The notes beneath the pieces were generated by a model. It saw nothing but the letters and a program-made list of their open reading frames with translations, was not told the origin of the DNA and made no database searches. Made by a program: the position numbers and the translations under genes. From contig QVRM01000302.1 of NCBI GenBank assembly GCA_003439945.1, positions 62,001 to 126,000 on the forward strand: 64,000 nt of DNA. The letters run 5' to 3'. Shown here piece after piece: positions 49,744 to 60,878 of this stretch (positions are counted from its first letter, which is position 1; the number at the start of each line of letters is the position of its first letter). The stretch is from Dermanyssus gallinae (lineage: Eukaryota > Arthropoda > Arachnida > Mesostigmata > Dermanyssidae).

Positions 49744-51644
49744 CTCTGTATAGCCTCATTGCGTCAAATAAAATATTAGTAATTGATAGAGCGTACATTA
49801 CTAGCTAAACGTCTACTTGTATAACATTTACGAACAAAATCGTATAAACATGCGGGTGTGGTATTTATGCACGACTTATTTAAATCATTACGAAATTACT
49901 GTATATTCGCTTAGTCTAAACATATATGCAAATCATATGTCGTTAATAGTATGAGAGTGACTTTGCAAACGGTGTGTTTGGCATTCAACACAACGCCTCG
50001 AAGCTAGCCATTCATTGTTTTCCAAGAAGGTTCCGATTGGGAAGACCTCTGTAAAAATGCACAAAAACAGGCATGTTTGCACCTTTTATACCTGGTAGAC
50101 AGCTTATATATAGCTTTTCTCTTTCCGTATTTTAAGGACAATCTGTTCGAGTGGCATTTTACCGTACGAGGTCCTCCAGATTCGGACTTCCAAGGAGGGG
50201 TTTACCACGGTCGTATCGTACTGCCTTCGGAGTATCCTATGAAACCACCGAATATCATAATTATGACTGTACGTATATTTAACACACACACACACATATA
50301 GCATTTACGGATTTTATTAGATTTTTTTCTTTATATAAGCTATTCTTAATACAATTTTGATAAACATGTTATTTATATTTAAGACATTATTCTGTTGTAA
50401 CTACTTGACGACCATTAACAACTTAGTAATATTAACTATTATTATGGAAAAAAAATTATTTTAAAACATTTAAGTAACATTAACTATTATTATTATTATT
50501 ATCATTATCATTTGTATTAAGCAACTGGCAAGCGTGTCGGTAGGAAGGTCACTAGGTTTAGTCAGTGACGAATATATTTACCTAGATTTTAGATGGCTAG
50601 TAGTCGTAGGAACAGGAACGTAAGCTGACGCAGATTTGTCGAATCAATCCACTGTAGGTTAGGTTGTCTACTGTGGTTCGAATTGCGTGTCTTCTAAACT
50701 AAGTTTGTTCCCGCTGCCGTCTCTAATTCTGCCTTTCTCTTGTCGTGCTTTATGCGGTGTAGCCCAACGGACGCTTCGAGACGAACAAAAAGATCTGCCT
50801 GTCTATATCTGGCCACCATCCGGAGTCGTGGCAGCCATCTTGGTCACTTCGCACGGCAATGCTCGCTCTCATTGGTTAGTTTCTAACTATGTAGTTATCG
50901 TTTCATCGTTGGCAGTATCTGGTAATGAAAAAAAAATTCTGACACCGTGACCTGCTCGGGTTTGAGGCCAACGCGGATGCTGGCATAATGGCAATATAGT
51001 TTTGTTGTCCGATTCTGTTTTTAGTCGTTCAGATTGCTATTTTGTTGCCTCTGATGACTCGATTTCCTGCCATTATAAAATGAACGATCTATAATGTCAT
51101 TCTATTTAAAATCATTCCTGTAAGTTTCATAGTCCAAGCTGCGTTGTGTCGTTGTCTAAATGTCTTCTGTTTTAGGCGTGGGTCTGTGCTCTATAGTTTT
51201 GCAATACTTTGAATAAAAACGTATACTGTCCAGTATTATTACGTGTCACTGCTTCGTCATCATAGCAGTATTGGTAGTATTAGTTCAGACTGTAGCTCAG
51301 TCTGGTATTTTTAGTCGAACCTACTATACACAGTATATTTTTTGCTATTAGCTTAGTTTGCGTTAATAAGTTCGTATGATGCAAGTATGTATGATTGATC
51401 AGATAATTGAGGGATCGTCCGAGACTGATTTAATGCAATTTGTTGCAGGGTTTATGCCAACGGAAGGGGAGGGTGCCATTGGCAGCCTTGAGTGTTCGTC
51501 GGAAGAGCGCAAGAAGCTCGCACGCAGAAGCGCGAATTTCATTTGTCCCCGGTGTGGTAACACTCGACAGCTACTTAAGGTTCGATAAGATCAATTGGTA
51601 CAAACAGATCGTGTTGTGTGCGGTGATATATATATAGATTTATA

Positions 51645-51709
<65 letters not shown>

Positions 51710-52684
51710 ACAAAAATGTGAACATGTGTGGGCGTATGAATATATATTTATGTATGCATGCAGTACCGTGCAATATTGATTGGTCGTAACTGTGCGGCAC
51801 AGTTGCATGATTCTTGGGATGTAAATGCTTTTATGTATGTACTGTATTATGCGTGAGACATTTTAAGGCTTACTCTCATGGGGAGAAGTAATATTCCTAT
51901 TGGAGTTTCCAATACACACATTCACCACCCATCGGATGCACGACACGAATATTCACATGCAAGAGGAAGGCGAAACGCATTCAAGTTTGACACTGGGTTT
52001 TTTAACCACTTTGTAGGAGCGGAGTCCAGGTGGCCCTTCGGCTGCCAACAAAGAAGCGAAGGAACTAGCCACTCAGATGTCGTTTACGTCAGATACAGCA
52101 AAACCCCAACAACAACAACAACAACAACAGCTCCAGGAGCACCCAAAGCAACAGGTGGACGCCCAACGGGCACAACCAGACAAAGTGGATCCTCAAGCAG
52201 GTAGGCCGAATGGCGAATTCATATGAAGTTATTTGTGGTTGTTTTTACTATATGTGTTGTTTAACGTAATGGCTGCAGGGGTGCAGTAATCATTGCGTTG
52301 AGCCGTAGTTGTTGCCAGAGGCCACATTCATAGGTTTCATCTAAGCTGCATGTCACACCTTATGGCTGGCATTGATGCCATGCCGATTTGTAATGTTTTT
52401 GCTATTATTATTATTACATGTTAAACAGTGTTACAGTTGTGAGGTCCGAACGTATTATTGCAAAGTTTTTTAAATAATTAGTTCACTCCATGGCGCCTAA
52501 AATAGATGCCGCGTTCCCTCTGCAAACGGCCAAGGACAACGCTTGCCTTAATAATTGACCCTCTCTTTGGTCGTTCGTGACCTCCTGAATTCGCTTACTT
52601 AAATCTTTGAGAAATGCTTCGGTTCCCTTGATGATTGGTCCTAGTGTCTCCATGGCAATAGGCACAAATATATATTTATTATTA

Positions 52685-52775
<91 letters not shown>

Positions 52776-53048
52776 TCGGTTGCTTTAAAACATTACTATA
52801 TTAAAATAAACTTTGTTCAATGGATGGCCGCAGACCAAAATCGCATGGAACGGCTAACTGCCGCAGAGGTTTCGAATGCTACGCCTTTAGCACCTGGACC
52901 AGCCCCGGAAAGCATCGAAAGTGGCGAGTTGAGACAGCGGGCGCTTGATCAGCGGATAACACCTTCATCAACGACGGCCGTAGTCGCCAATATAAACTCT
53001 ACGGGCCAGACTCCGCGGGTAATGATAAATTATGCACATCCTCCTACG

Positions 53049-53113
<65 letters not shown>

Positions 53114-54032
53114 CAGGTAACTTTGTGTATCTAGTGGTATAGAACTGTAGGTAAATATTGCCCTCACATAGGGAACATGAAAAAGAGAATGCCTCCTTCG
53201 GTTAGCCTATAAGCTTTTTTATTAAATGAATGGTTCAAGGCTATACATATATATATGTGTATTTTTTTTTATATTATACATACTTTTTGTGATTCTGTAC
53301 ATCAAGCTCTATTGTTTTATTGGTCCACGCACAACCGACTTCGAATGGGACAAGGTAATGGACGTATTTAACGCTTAATGTCATCATTTATGTCAGTGGT
53401 TCGTCACCATGATAGTATTGCCTATTTCGGCCGTAAATATTTGTTGTAGGTTTGCATATTTAGTCGGGCAAAAAAAGTTTGCTTCTAAGTTTTTTAAATG
53501 TATTACTTTACGTCATACATTACGTTGAATGCAGCGACACCAGCCGAAGCAGCATCCGGTTTGCATAGCTATACTATAAGCTATCCTTCCCTAAATAGGT
53601 TTGTACGGTGCTTGTAGTGTGCTTGATTCATCAGATAATTGAGAGAGACCTAATTTCCTAACATCCTGACAAATTCCTAGGAGATACAGCAATCGCTAGG
53701 GTTTTTTTCTTCTATCTATCTATCTATCTATCTATTGCAACAGCATCAGATCACTGCACAAGCTCGTCCATAACGATATAGTCAGTCTCGATAAAGCACA
53801 GGCTCGTATCGGGGTCTTCGGCCTCTTGCAGGAGGTAACAGCAACAGCACCAGCAGCAGCATCAGCATCAGTTCCTTGGACGGGCACTCGACGCGTTACG
53901 GCCGCACGCGGCGGGCCTGGCGAGCGTGGGCCAGCCATGTCGATTGACTATCGCATGTTGATTAACGTACTGATGGCCATCTGCGCGGCGGGCTTCCTTT
54001 CGCTGTGCATTCGACGTGTTTGCTTCTTATAG
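45812..54032 (+). CDS. UBE2J1: ubiquitin-conjugating enzyme E2 J1 (UBC6e), tail-anchored ERAD E2
   Basis: Eight exons: 45812-45839, 48717-48790, 50137-50268, 50763-50874, 51449-51579, 52017-52200, 52834-53018 and 53832-54032. Phases agree throughout and give 348 residues (human protein about 318). The UBC fold starts YNQRSPAVKRLMKEAQEL and continues with DNLFEWHFTVRGPPDSDF, GGVYHGRIVLP and EYPMKPPNII. The active-site region is NKKICLSISGHHPESWQPSW, with the catalytic cysteine (residue about 90, codon 50796-50798). GFMPTEGEGAIGSLE and a CPRCG pair follow. The middle is a linker with KEAKELATQMSF and a Q7 tract in exon 6. The last exon ends in a single hydrophobic segment (MLINVLMAICAAGFLSLCI) and a short basic tail, the ER tail anchor. 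The enzyme takes ubiquitin from E1 and passes it to ER-membrane E3 ligases to mark misfolded proteins for degradation. The 2.9-kb first intron holds SINE, LINE and hairpin sequences. Confidence 0.96.
45979..46057 (+). repeat. 79-nt hairpin (about 33-nt arms)
   Basis: AATGCCACATAGCACAA at 45979 pairs with the complement of the block ending at 46057. The next pairing block is GTTGCCC/GGGCAAC around a short loop at about 46012-46024. One central asymmetric region is unpaired. It lies in UBE2J1 intron 1 in the sense orientation. Size and shape are like a pre-miRNA, but a short foldback element is equally possible. Confidence 0.8.
46215..46365 (+). mobile_element. tRNA-derived SINE, family B
   Basis: The tRNA-like head has an A box (TGGCTTAGTGGC) and an excellent B box (GGGTTCGAGTCCC), followed by GGACCGGCCACTC. 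The non-tRNA part contains TTAAATTGATTTGCATG and ends GTGGATTAAAGATCAGCC. An inverted, more degraded copy is at 5205-5340. The tail resembles the end of family A, which suggests a shared LINE partner. It is in UBE2J1 intron 1. A true tRNA gene is unlikely because the acceptor arms do not pair. Confidence 0.8.
46700..48062 (-). mobile_element. degraded LINE: end of endonuclease domain and start of reverse transcriptase
   Basis: On the minus strand, pieces in several frames follow LINE order. First is SSTLDIILSYPIRFAIVH, the C-terminal end of an APE-type endonuclease. The linker IEKHYKFALQDAKNRFERNK comes next, then DFENYRGIALTSI and EQFGFLSNNSTKQAVE of RT motif 1-2a. The last piece is VGAQCVLYAVDLVIMANSRE, where the RT YADD motif has become YAVD. 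An (AT)n at 47402-47430 interrupts it. Stops and frameshifts are frequent. It lies antisense in UBE2J1 intron 1 and is non-functional. The clade is uncertain. Confidence 0.75.
48061..48135. repeat. (AT)n microsatellite
   Basis: An almost pure AT run of about 75 bases that forms the left flank of the tandem duplication at 48136. Confidence 0.95.
48136..48309. repeat. tandem duplication of an 80-bp unit (period 94)
   Basis: The unit starting CTGTAGAGCAAAGGTGACAG occurs at 48136-48215 and 48230-48309 with two mismatches, separated by 14 bases of AT repeat. It lies in UBE2J1 intron 1. Confidence 0.95.
48310..48716. other. end of UBE2J1 intron 1, nothing recognised
   Basis: Mixed sequence leading to the exon 2 acceptor (CATTTTTAG). 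No repeat family seen. Confidence 0.4.
48791..50136. other. UBE2J1 intron 2
   Basis: Contains an (AT)n at 49690-49741 and an 88-codon frame at 49326-49592 (+) with no recognisable domain. Confidence 0.5.
49690..49741. repeat. (AT)n microsatellite
   Basis: A pure AT run of about 52 bases in UBE2J1 intron 2. Confidence 0.95.
51645..51706. repeat. (AT)n microsatellite
   Basis: A pure AT run of about 60 bases in UBE2J1 intron 5. Confidence 0.95.
52402..52775 (-). mobile_element. 5'-truncated LINE copy 3 of the (TAA)n-flanked family
   Basis: The minus-strand frame (52665 to 52483) encodes PIAMETLGPIIKGTEAFLK, DLSKRIQEVTNDQREGQLL and ALSLAVCRGNAASILGAM, then a stop. It matches the C-terminal ends of copies 1 and 2. 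On its 5' side it runs directly into a 100-base (TTA)n at 52675-52775. On its 3' side it reaches TATTATTATTATTA at 52402-52416. It lies antisense in UBE2J1 intron 6. Confidence 0.78.
53048..53113. repeat. compound (AT)n(AG)n microsatellite
   Basis: An AT run followed by GAGAGA repeats just after UBE2J1 exon 7. Confidence 0.9.
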
Positions 54033-55092
54033 AATCTCTGCGAAGAGAGTTGTTGTTTGCTACGAATACGAAAACGAGAAACCGACATACGACGGGCGGC
54101 TGCATCGGACGATACGAAAAAAAAGCCGCCGTATACGGCCGCGGCGTAGTAGTAGGTGGAGGCTTCCGAGTGAATGAATGAATGAAATTCGTATTCCCCT
54201 GTATGTTTACTTTTGTGTATAATCTGTATGTATGTACGACGTATGCGTATGCGCATGTGTGACACATAGATCGATCTTTACGACAAACTGGCAACGGAAA
54301 AAGGAACGAACCAGGTCCGCTTACAAGGACCAGTGGCTCAGGGCGACACATACCTAGTAGTAGTAGAAGCAGAAGTTGTGGTAGTTGTATGTGTTGATTC
54401 TACGAGGTTGCTTCATCTCGCTTATGTTTCGAATCTAGTTTCTGTCGTCGCATCTAGTTGTCTTGAAGAACATTTTTTTTAAGCTGCGTAATCATACGAA
54501 GTCACGAAACTAACAGTAGTGCATTAATCAATGAAACGCATGATTAGGCGCGTGCTACGTGGCGTTTCGAAGATAAAGTGTGTGTGTATGTGAGAATGTG
54601 CTTAGTATCAGCGCAGCTCGTGTAACTTTTGCGGGTGATGCGTAGGGAATCAGGTCGTCAGTAGGTGTTTGTAGATGAAATATTATATATTACATACGAT
54701 ACTAGTAGCTAAGTAACGAGACAGAAGGGGGTGGGGGGGGGGGGGGGAAGGTGGAGTCTCTAATGGGAGACGTACAAAGGAATGTTTTCAATTGAGAAGC
54801 GAACTTAATTTAGCGAAACTCGTTGAGTGAGAAATGCACATACAAAGCGACAGAGCTCACCTCGACAGAAGGGAGCTCTGGCATAAACGAAACAAAAAAA
54901 CAAGCGTCTTCTTAACAGCTCGGAGAATAGTTGTAGAGGGCAACGAATGAAAAATGTATTTCGAAGGCCGGGAGATTATTGAGATTCGAGCAGCTGGATG
55001 GAGTAGTTTGTCACGTAGTCATAGACACACATGCAATATAGGTTTGTAACATTTCCACGTAGGTTTTTGTAAGTAAACAGAGTCATGCGATA

Positions 55093-55126
<34 letters not shown>

Positions 55127-55662
55127 AGAGCAGACGCGAGGCCCAGTGAGCGGTGGCTTGTATCCTAGAATGTGTGATCGTTTTTTATAGCGATATGATC
55201 TATCGCTACCATTCTAAATGCCCCCAATAAGATACAGTTATCAGCAGCCGTATACTGAATACGAGTTAGAATCGCGCAGAAGCTTCCTTAGTGGGAGCCG
55301 AGGAGGCAACGCCGATGTCCCGGTTTTGGTGGCGATGTTTCTATATTATATTGCTTACTGAATCTGCGCAGTTCAGTTGCGCAGCTAGATCTACGCAACG
55401 TCAGTACAGTGTGGTGGTAATGTGCATGTCACACTACATCAGCGGTACTGTGGATGACGTTTTGTCATAGCAATTCGAAATTTATATTTTATTTCTTTAG
55501 TATTAGTAGTGTAACAGCGGTGCGGTTCCAATACGCACGCATTGCAATTGACATATGAAGTGATAAGCTATGACTATAGCTTTCTAACTTTCGAAAATAT
55601 CGCCTGCATAAGCGAAAGTATGCCGCTTCGCGTCTCCTCTAATTTTACTCTTATTTAATAAA
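54033..55662 (+). other. 3' UTR and downstream of UBE2J1
   Basis: No coding sequence was seen. It contains a G-rich run near 54727-54748 and (AT)n at 55094-55125. The first canonical AATAAA I found on the plus strand after the stop is at 55657-55662, which would give a 3' UTR of about 1.6 kb. An earlier non-canonical site is possible. Confidence 0.4.
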
Positions 55663-55702
55663 ATCATATTTAATTTCCTCAATGTGATTTTCCGTATTAT
55701 TG

Positions 55703-55761
<59 letters not shown>

Positions 55762-57446
55762 AACGATGTGTGCATTTTGAATTATTATTTTTATAATTAG
55801 GAAATAGCTTTAGTACAGGAGGACTTTGTGACGTTTAAGGTTCAACAAAACAGTGCAGAGATTGGAAAGACATTAATATTATGTAATGTTATTAATTCTG
55901 CAGAGACGCGCCGTCCAGACGGCTTCATGCCTGCCTTTCCGGTCTTTGACTCTCTGTACCCTCCTGCTTATTTATTGCGTATGTTGGTATAAACAAAAAT
56001 AAAAGTAACTGCACTAGCGGTAGTAGAAGCGGTATTTTTTATATGTAGAAAAATAAATATACGGGTGACGCGCGCATTGCCCAGAATGGGGAGTTTTGCT
56101 TAGTTATATGAAGCTTAAACCGGATTTAACCGGGTTGCAGGATATATATATATATATGTGTATTTAACGTCGTGCGAGCTCAGTCTAGTTTGTACATACG
56201 ATGATTATACAGGTCCGTTTTCGCGCCCACAGGAAAATAAAACAGCTTAATAATGTGAGTTACTTGATTGAGTTATTTTACTACTTGACGTATCGGAAAC
56301 TTGCGGCAAAGCCAAGTTAGGGTTGCTGGGTCTAACTAACTTGCTGTAACGTATTGTTATTAACTGTAGCAATTTACCTCTAGACTTGGATGTAATAAAA
56401 ATAATTAGAATATAAATGCTTCTTGACTTACCAGGCCTAAAGCAGTTAATGAGTCCCGACGGGGACATACACACAAACGGTGAAAATTTGATGTATATAT
56501 ATATATATTTATATATTTATATATTTATATATATATATATATATATATATACGATGCGCACGATTCACCCGCTCCGCGTTCTCGCCCTGCCGACGGCCTT
56601 GGTCCGCATTTTTCCGGCGGCCATCCGCTTCCCGAACCTCGTTCACCTACTCGTTTCCTCCTGCGATCTATTTGGCATTCGTGACGCACCTCTCCTCGTG
56701 TAGCGCGGCCATCCAGTTCGACCCGCAAGGCCTCTTCGAGGAAAGCTTTTCTCTCACCTGTGGCCTTGTTGCCCCAGAATGAGGTGGCTCCACAACACCA
56801 GGCCTCGAACGTCGAGCTTGCACATCACTACCAGTCACCGCAGTGCCGCTAGGTACTCACCGCTGTTTTCACCGGCAACTGCTGCTCCCTTGTGTTGCTT
56901 GAACATCACCTGTGGCATTGTTGCACTGCCTTTTCATTCTTCCGGATCCTGTCGACTGCCAGTTGTAGTGTTCACCACCCCCATGGCTGGGCGGCGACCG
57001 TTACGACTTCGCCATCTTCTCGCTCAAACAACACACGTCCTCTGCCTGGCTCTCACCAACGACTACTGACTCATTTATTCTCATGCCTCCTTATATACTC
57101 ACAGATTGCCCGCGCATTTAGTGACTTCCTGCGTCTTCGCAACTGGTGTGGCGGCATCCTATATTTAGCGCTTTGCATTTAGTTTACTTCAGCATTGCCG
57201 CCAACAGACGCTGCATATGCCCGCGCCGCTTAACGGACACTGCTATCCTACAGTTTCATAGGAGGATAAGTTTCCTTGATTCTAATTCTCGGCATGCCGC
57301 ATCGACTTGTAGGACCGTTCCCATGAGTCCTCCTCTAGCTTTAATAAGAAGTCCCTCCAGCAGCGATCCTTGCTCTCCGCTCCCTGCGAACGCATTATAA
57401 ACCACTTCGACATCAGCAACTTTCGGTGAAGTGATTTTTTTTTATG
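55663..57446. other. intergenic; GC-richer unassigned block at 56550-57440
   Basis: (AT)n runs occur at 55705-55760 and 56500-56551. From 56550 to the LINE 3' end the DNA is GC-richer with frames open on both strands. A minus-strand piece reads FWGNKATGERKAFLEEALRV, which faintly recalls transposon proteins, but I could not assign it. Confidence 0.35.
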
Positions 57447-57684
57447 GAGGAGGGTTAAATACTTTTACGTACTATTGCTACGAGTAGAAAAAGAGAAGGT
57501 CCCACTTTCCATTCGAGCAGTGTGGGACTCGACCCCAGCGGATGGGTGTTAGCCCGCTGAGACCCATACCCACTAAACGCACCTCCCCCTTAAGCTTCAC
57601 TCTCTGATGGCCCAGATCTCCATAGGACAGTACTATGGGCCATCAGGAGAAGTGGCAAGTGCCACTCGGATCATTTGGCCGGGG

Positions 57685-60600
57685 TCACTCACGGGTTTCC
57701 CCAACGTTCGACGTGTCTTGTACTAACACCTGCGAAGCCGCATCATTCGGACTAACGTGATTTTCTAGTGCAGTAGCCGGAAATCTTGCTCTCCTGAGCT
57801 TTCCCAGGGTTCCTTTCTCTTTCATTACCTCCGTAGCCATAGCTGCTCCTAGCTTCCATCCAGAAGTCGTGCCGCATATGTAGTCTACAAACTCCTTAAG
57901 GGTTTCTCTGGGGGGATCTGGAATATTTGCTCCTCTTCCGTCTCCCTCATTGGTCCATTTGTTCCTGAGTTTTGCAATTGCTGTAGCTCTAGCTTGTTCC
58001 AGTGCCTGGCACTTTAGAAGAGTGTGGGTCAAGTCATCCTCCGTTCCCTCTTGGCAATAAACGCAGCTCGATGAGGGAGCATTTCCGATTCGAAAGAGGT
58101 ATGTCTGAAAGTTCCTATGTCCCGTAAGGATCTGCGTGAGATAATGGTTTAGTTCTCCCTCCGGCCGCTTAATCCATTGTTTGATATTTGGGATGAGGGA
58201 TCGAAGGGTGTGCCCCGGTGCTCCAGAAGGAATGGAGTCCATTTGGCCTGCCATGCTTCCATTGTCTTCTTTCTCTCTACTTCCTTACTGCTGCTCGAGC
58301 TCTTTTTCCTTGCTTTTCCCAGAGTTTTTGCATTTCCTTCACCATTAGATCCCAGGGAAGAACTCCGGCCAGCACGAGAGCAGCGTTTGTGCTAACGGTG
58401 CGATACGCCTGGATAATTCTGAGAGCCGCCACTCTCTGAATGCTTCCAAGGATCCCTCTCGCTTTCTTTGTTTTCAAAGAAGCCTTGAGCCAGACTGGGG
58501 ACCCGAATAGCGCTATAGATTCGGCCACTGACATCAGCAATCTACGCCTGCATTCTCTTGGTCCGTGAATGTTTGGTAGAATTCTTGCAATTGCGTTAGC
58601 CGCCTTGGCCGCCTTTGCCGAGGTTATCTTCAGGTGACTGAGGCCCGTCAGGCTCTTGTCCAAGCGGATCCCCAAGTACCGGGCCTCCTTGACTTGCTCT
58701 ATTTGCTGTCCTGCCAGGAATTGTCTGATGGGACTCACCTTCTTCCGTCCCGTTAGCAGTATAGCCTCGCTTTTCTCCGGAGCGATTGCTAAGCCGGCTT
58801 CGTCCATCCATCTCCTCGTAGACTCTAGTGTTTTATTAGCATTAGGTTCCAATTCTTCTGCAGTCTTTGCCTGAACTGTGATAGCCAGATCATCCGCGTA
58901 CGCGATCATCTCTACTCCTTGTGAAAGGTTATCCTGACAGAGTACGCCATCGTACGCTAGGTTCCAGAGCAGGGGACCCATGATCGAGCCCTGTGGAACT
59001 CCTGCTGCCATTGATAATTCCACTTCACCGTTGAAAACAGTTAGGTCCTCCAGGTATCCTGAGATTACCTTGACAAGATAATGTGGGACTTTTTCCTCAC
59101 TAGCGTGTCCAGTATTGTCCTCCACGGGAGGCTGTTAAAGGCGTTCCTGACATCTAGAAGTATTGCCAGGAACAGTTTTCTGGTGCATATGGTTGAACTA
59201 TGTAAAAGGTCAGCCTTGTCCGTAACTCGATGGACAGCAGTGAGAACTGACCGCTTTATTCTGAATCCATATTGGGAGTCCGAAAGGAGTCCGTTTTCTT
59301 CTACAAAGGTCCTGAGCCTTTCTTCAATGATTGCCTCGTACCCTTTCGCCAGGGTATTCAGTAGACATATAGGCCTGAATCCTCCGTTGTCCCTGGGCAT
59401 AAGGACAACCTCAGCTTGTTTCCAGTTTGCAGGTATTGTTCCCTTTCTGGTCGCTGCAGTGAACACCTGTGCAACCAGATCTGGATACTCCTTAAATAGT
59501 ACTTTGACTGCCAGGGACGGGATGCCGTCTGGTCCTGAAGCCTTTCCCGGCCTAAGTCTCGCCGCAGCCTTGAGTACCTCTGCTACCGATATCGCTGGGG
59601 GCTCGTCCCCTTCTCCTGTGGGTATCTCTGGTGTGTTATATTGTTCCCTGTCAAAGCGAGCGTGTTTTGGGAAGAGTTTGTTCAAAGCCTGGCTGATTTG
59701 CTCCTTTGTGAGCACAGCCCTGGGTTTTCGTGCGTTACTCCCTTTTATTATCTTGTAGGGCTTTCCCCAGGGATCGCCATCAATTTCCTTAAGAAGGTTG
59801 CGCCATCTAATTGTCTTGCTATTAATAATTGCTTGCTTCAATTTGGCTCTACATTTTCGATAGTTAACCAAAGCTTGAGCTTCATCCTCTAGGGTCTTGT
59901 GTGGCTTTTTTAGTTTACACCTCGCTCTGTTGCAGTCAGACCTCTTTTGCGCAATGGTCGTGTGCCACCAGTAGTTTGGCTGTAAGTTCGCCCGCTTTGG
60001 ATGTATAGGCTTCGTAGCTCGAGCACATGCCGTTATTAGAAGTTCTTGCAGCTCCTCTGTAGTTTGGGGTAGTCCAGTGTCGGCGATTGTATTGCTGATT
60101 GCTACTCTAAAGAATTTCTCATTGGATATCCTGTAGCGAGCTTCATTGCTTGCGGGTGGCCTTGGTGTCCGCGCCTTTACTGTGAACTCTATGCAGTAGT
60201 GGTCGCTGAGGTTTTCTTTTTCAGTGAGGACTTTCCAACCCGTTATTTTACAAGCAGCGCGTCATCGCAAAGCGTCAAGTCAATATGAGAGTATTGGCCT
60301 GCCCTGTGAAAAGTAAGTTCCTTGTCTTTGTTCTGCACGTATATGTCATGACTAGCTGCCCAATCGAGTAAGGTTCTTCCTCTTGTATCAGTTTTCTTTG
60401 ATCCCCATGTTTCACTTGCTGCATTAAAGTCGCCCGTGAGTAGGGTTCCCAATCCTTTACTGGTGTCGCGTACTGAGTCTCCGAGTTCAGTAAGAAACCT
60501 TTCAAATTCTTCCTGTGAGCAGTTCGGGCGGATGTAGCACGAGTACAATCTCCACTTGTTGGCTACGTCCACCCACACATATCCTGCTCCTTTTCCGTGT

Positions 60601-60878
60601 TTGGTTATTGGTAGGGAGCCGGTGTTAATGATAGCAGCGTTAAGCGTTAGATCATTGTACCAACCTGCTCGTGTGCTTGCTCTACTTTAATTTGGTTCAC
60701 TGATAGAAACGAGGCTTGCGTTGCGTCTAGCTGCTGTTTCCTCTAGCATGTCGTGCGCTAGTCTGCTCCTATTGCAGTTAACTTGAATTACATTGGTCTC
60801 CATTTTTATTGGTTGGCAAGGGTTTGTCCGTCCGTGTCTTGAAACCGAGCGGCTCCTCAAGCACCCTGTTCCGTCCAT
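57685..60878 (-). pseudogene. R1-clade LINE ORF2 (endonuclease, reverse transcriptase, C-terminal finger), broken
   Basis: The N-terminal APE endonuclease starts at the ATG overlapping the ORF1 stop. It contains VIQVNCNRSRLAHDML, LLTGDFNAASETWGS and SHIDLTLCDD. The RT domain has ASGPDGIPSLAVKVL, FRPICLLNTLAKGYE, SQYGFRIKRSVLTAVH, AGVPQGSIMGPLLWN and the catalytic YADD (58889-58900). The C-terminal part has HYLTQILTGHRNFQTYLFR and a finger CVYCQEGTEDDLTHTLLKC. Lesions: a TAA at 60687-60689 in the endonuclease, frame changes near 60245 and 59080, and at least one more between 58250 and 58280. A working protein would nick DNA and copy the element RNA by target-primed reverse transcription. Some lesions could be assembly indels. 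Confidence 0.88.

Noticed and set aside
56550..57400. A host gene beside the LINE
   Set aside because: Frames overlap on both strands, with no splice-supported exon chain and no recognisable domain.
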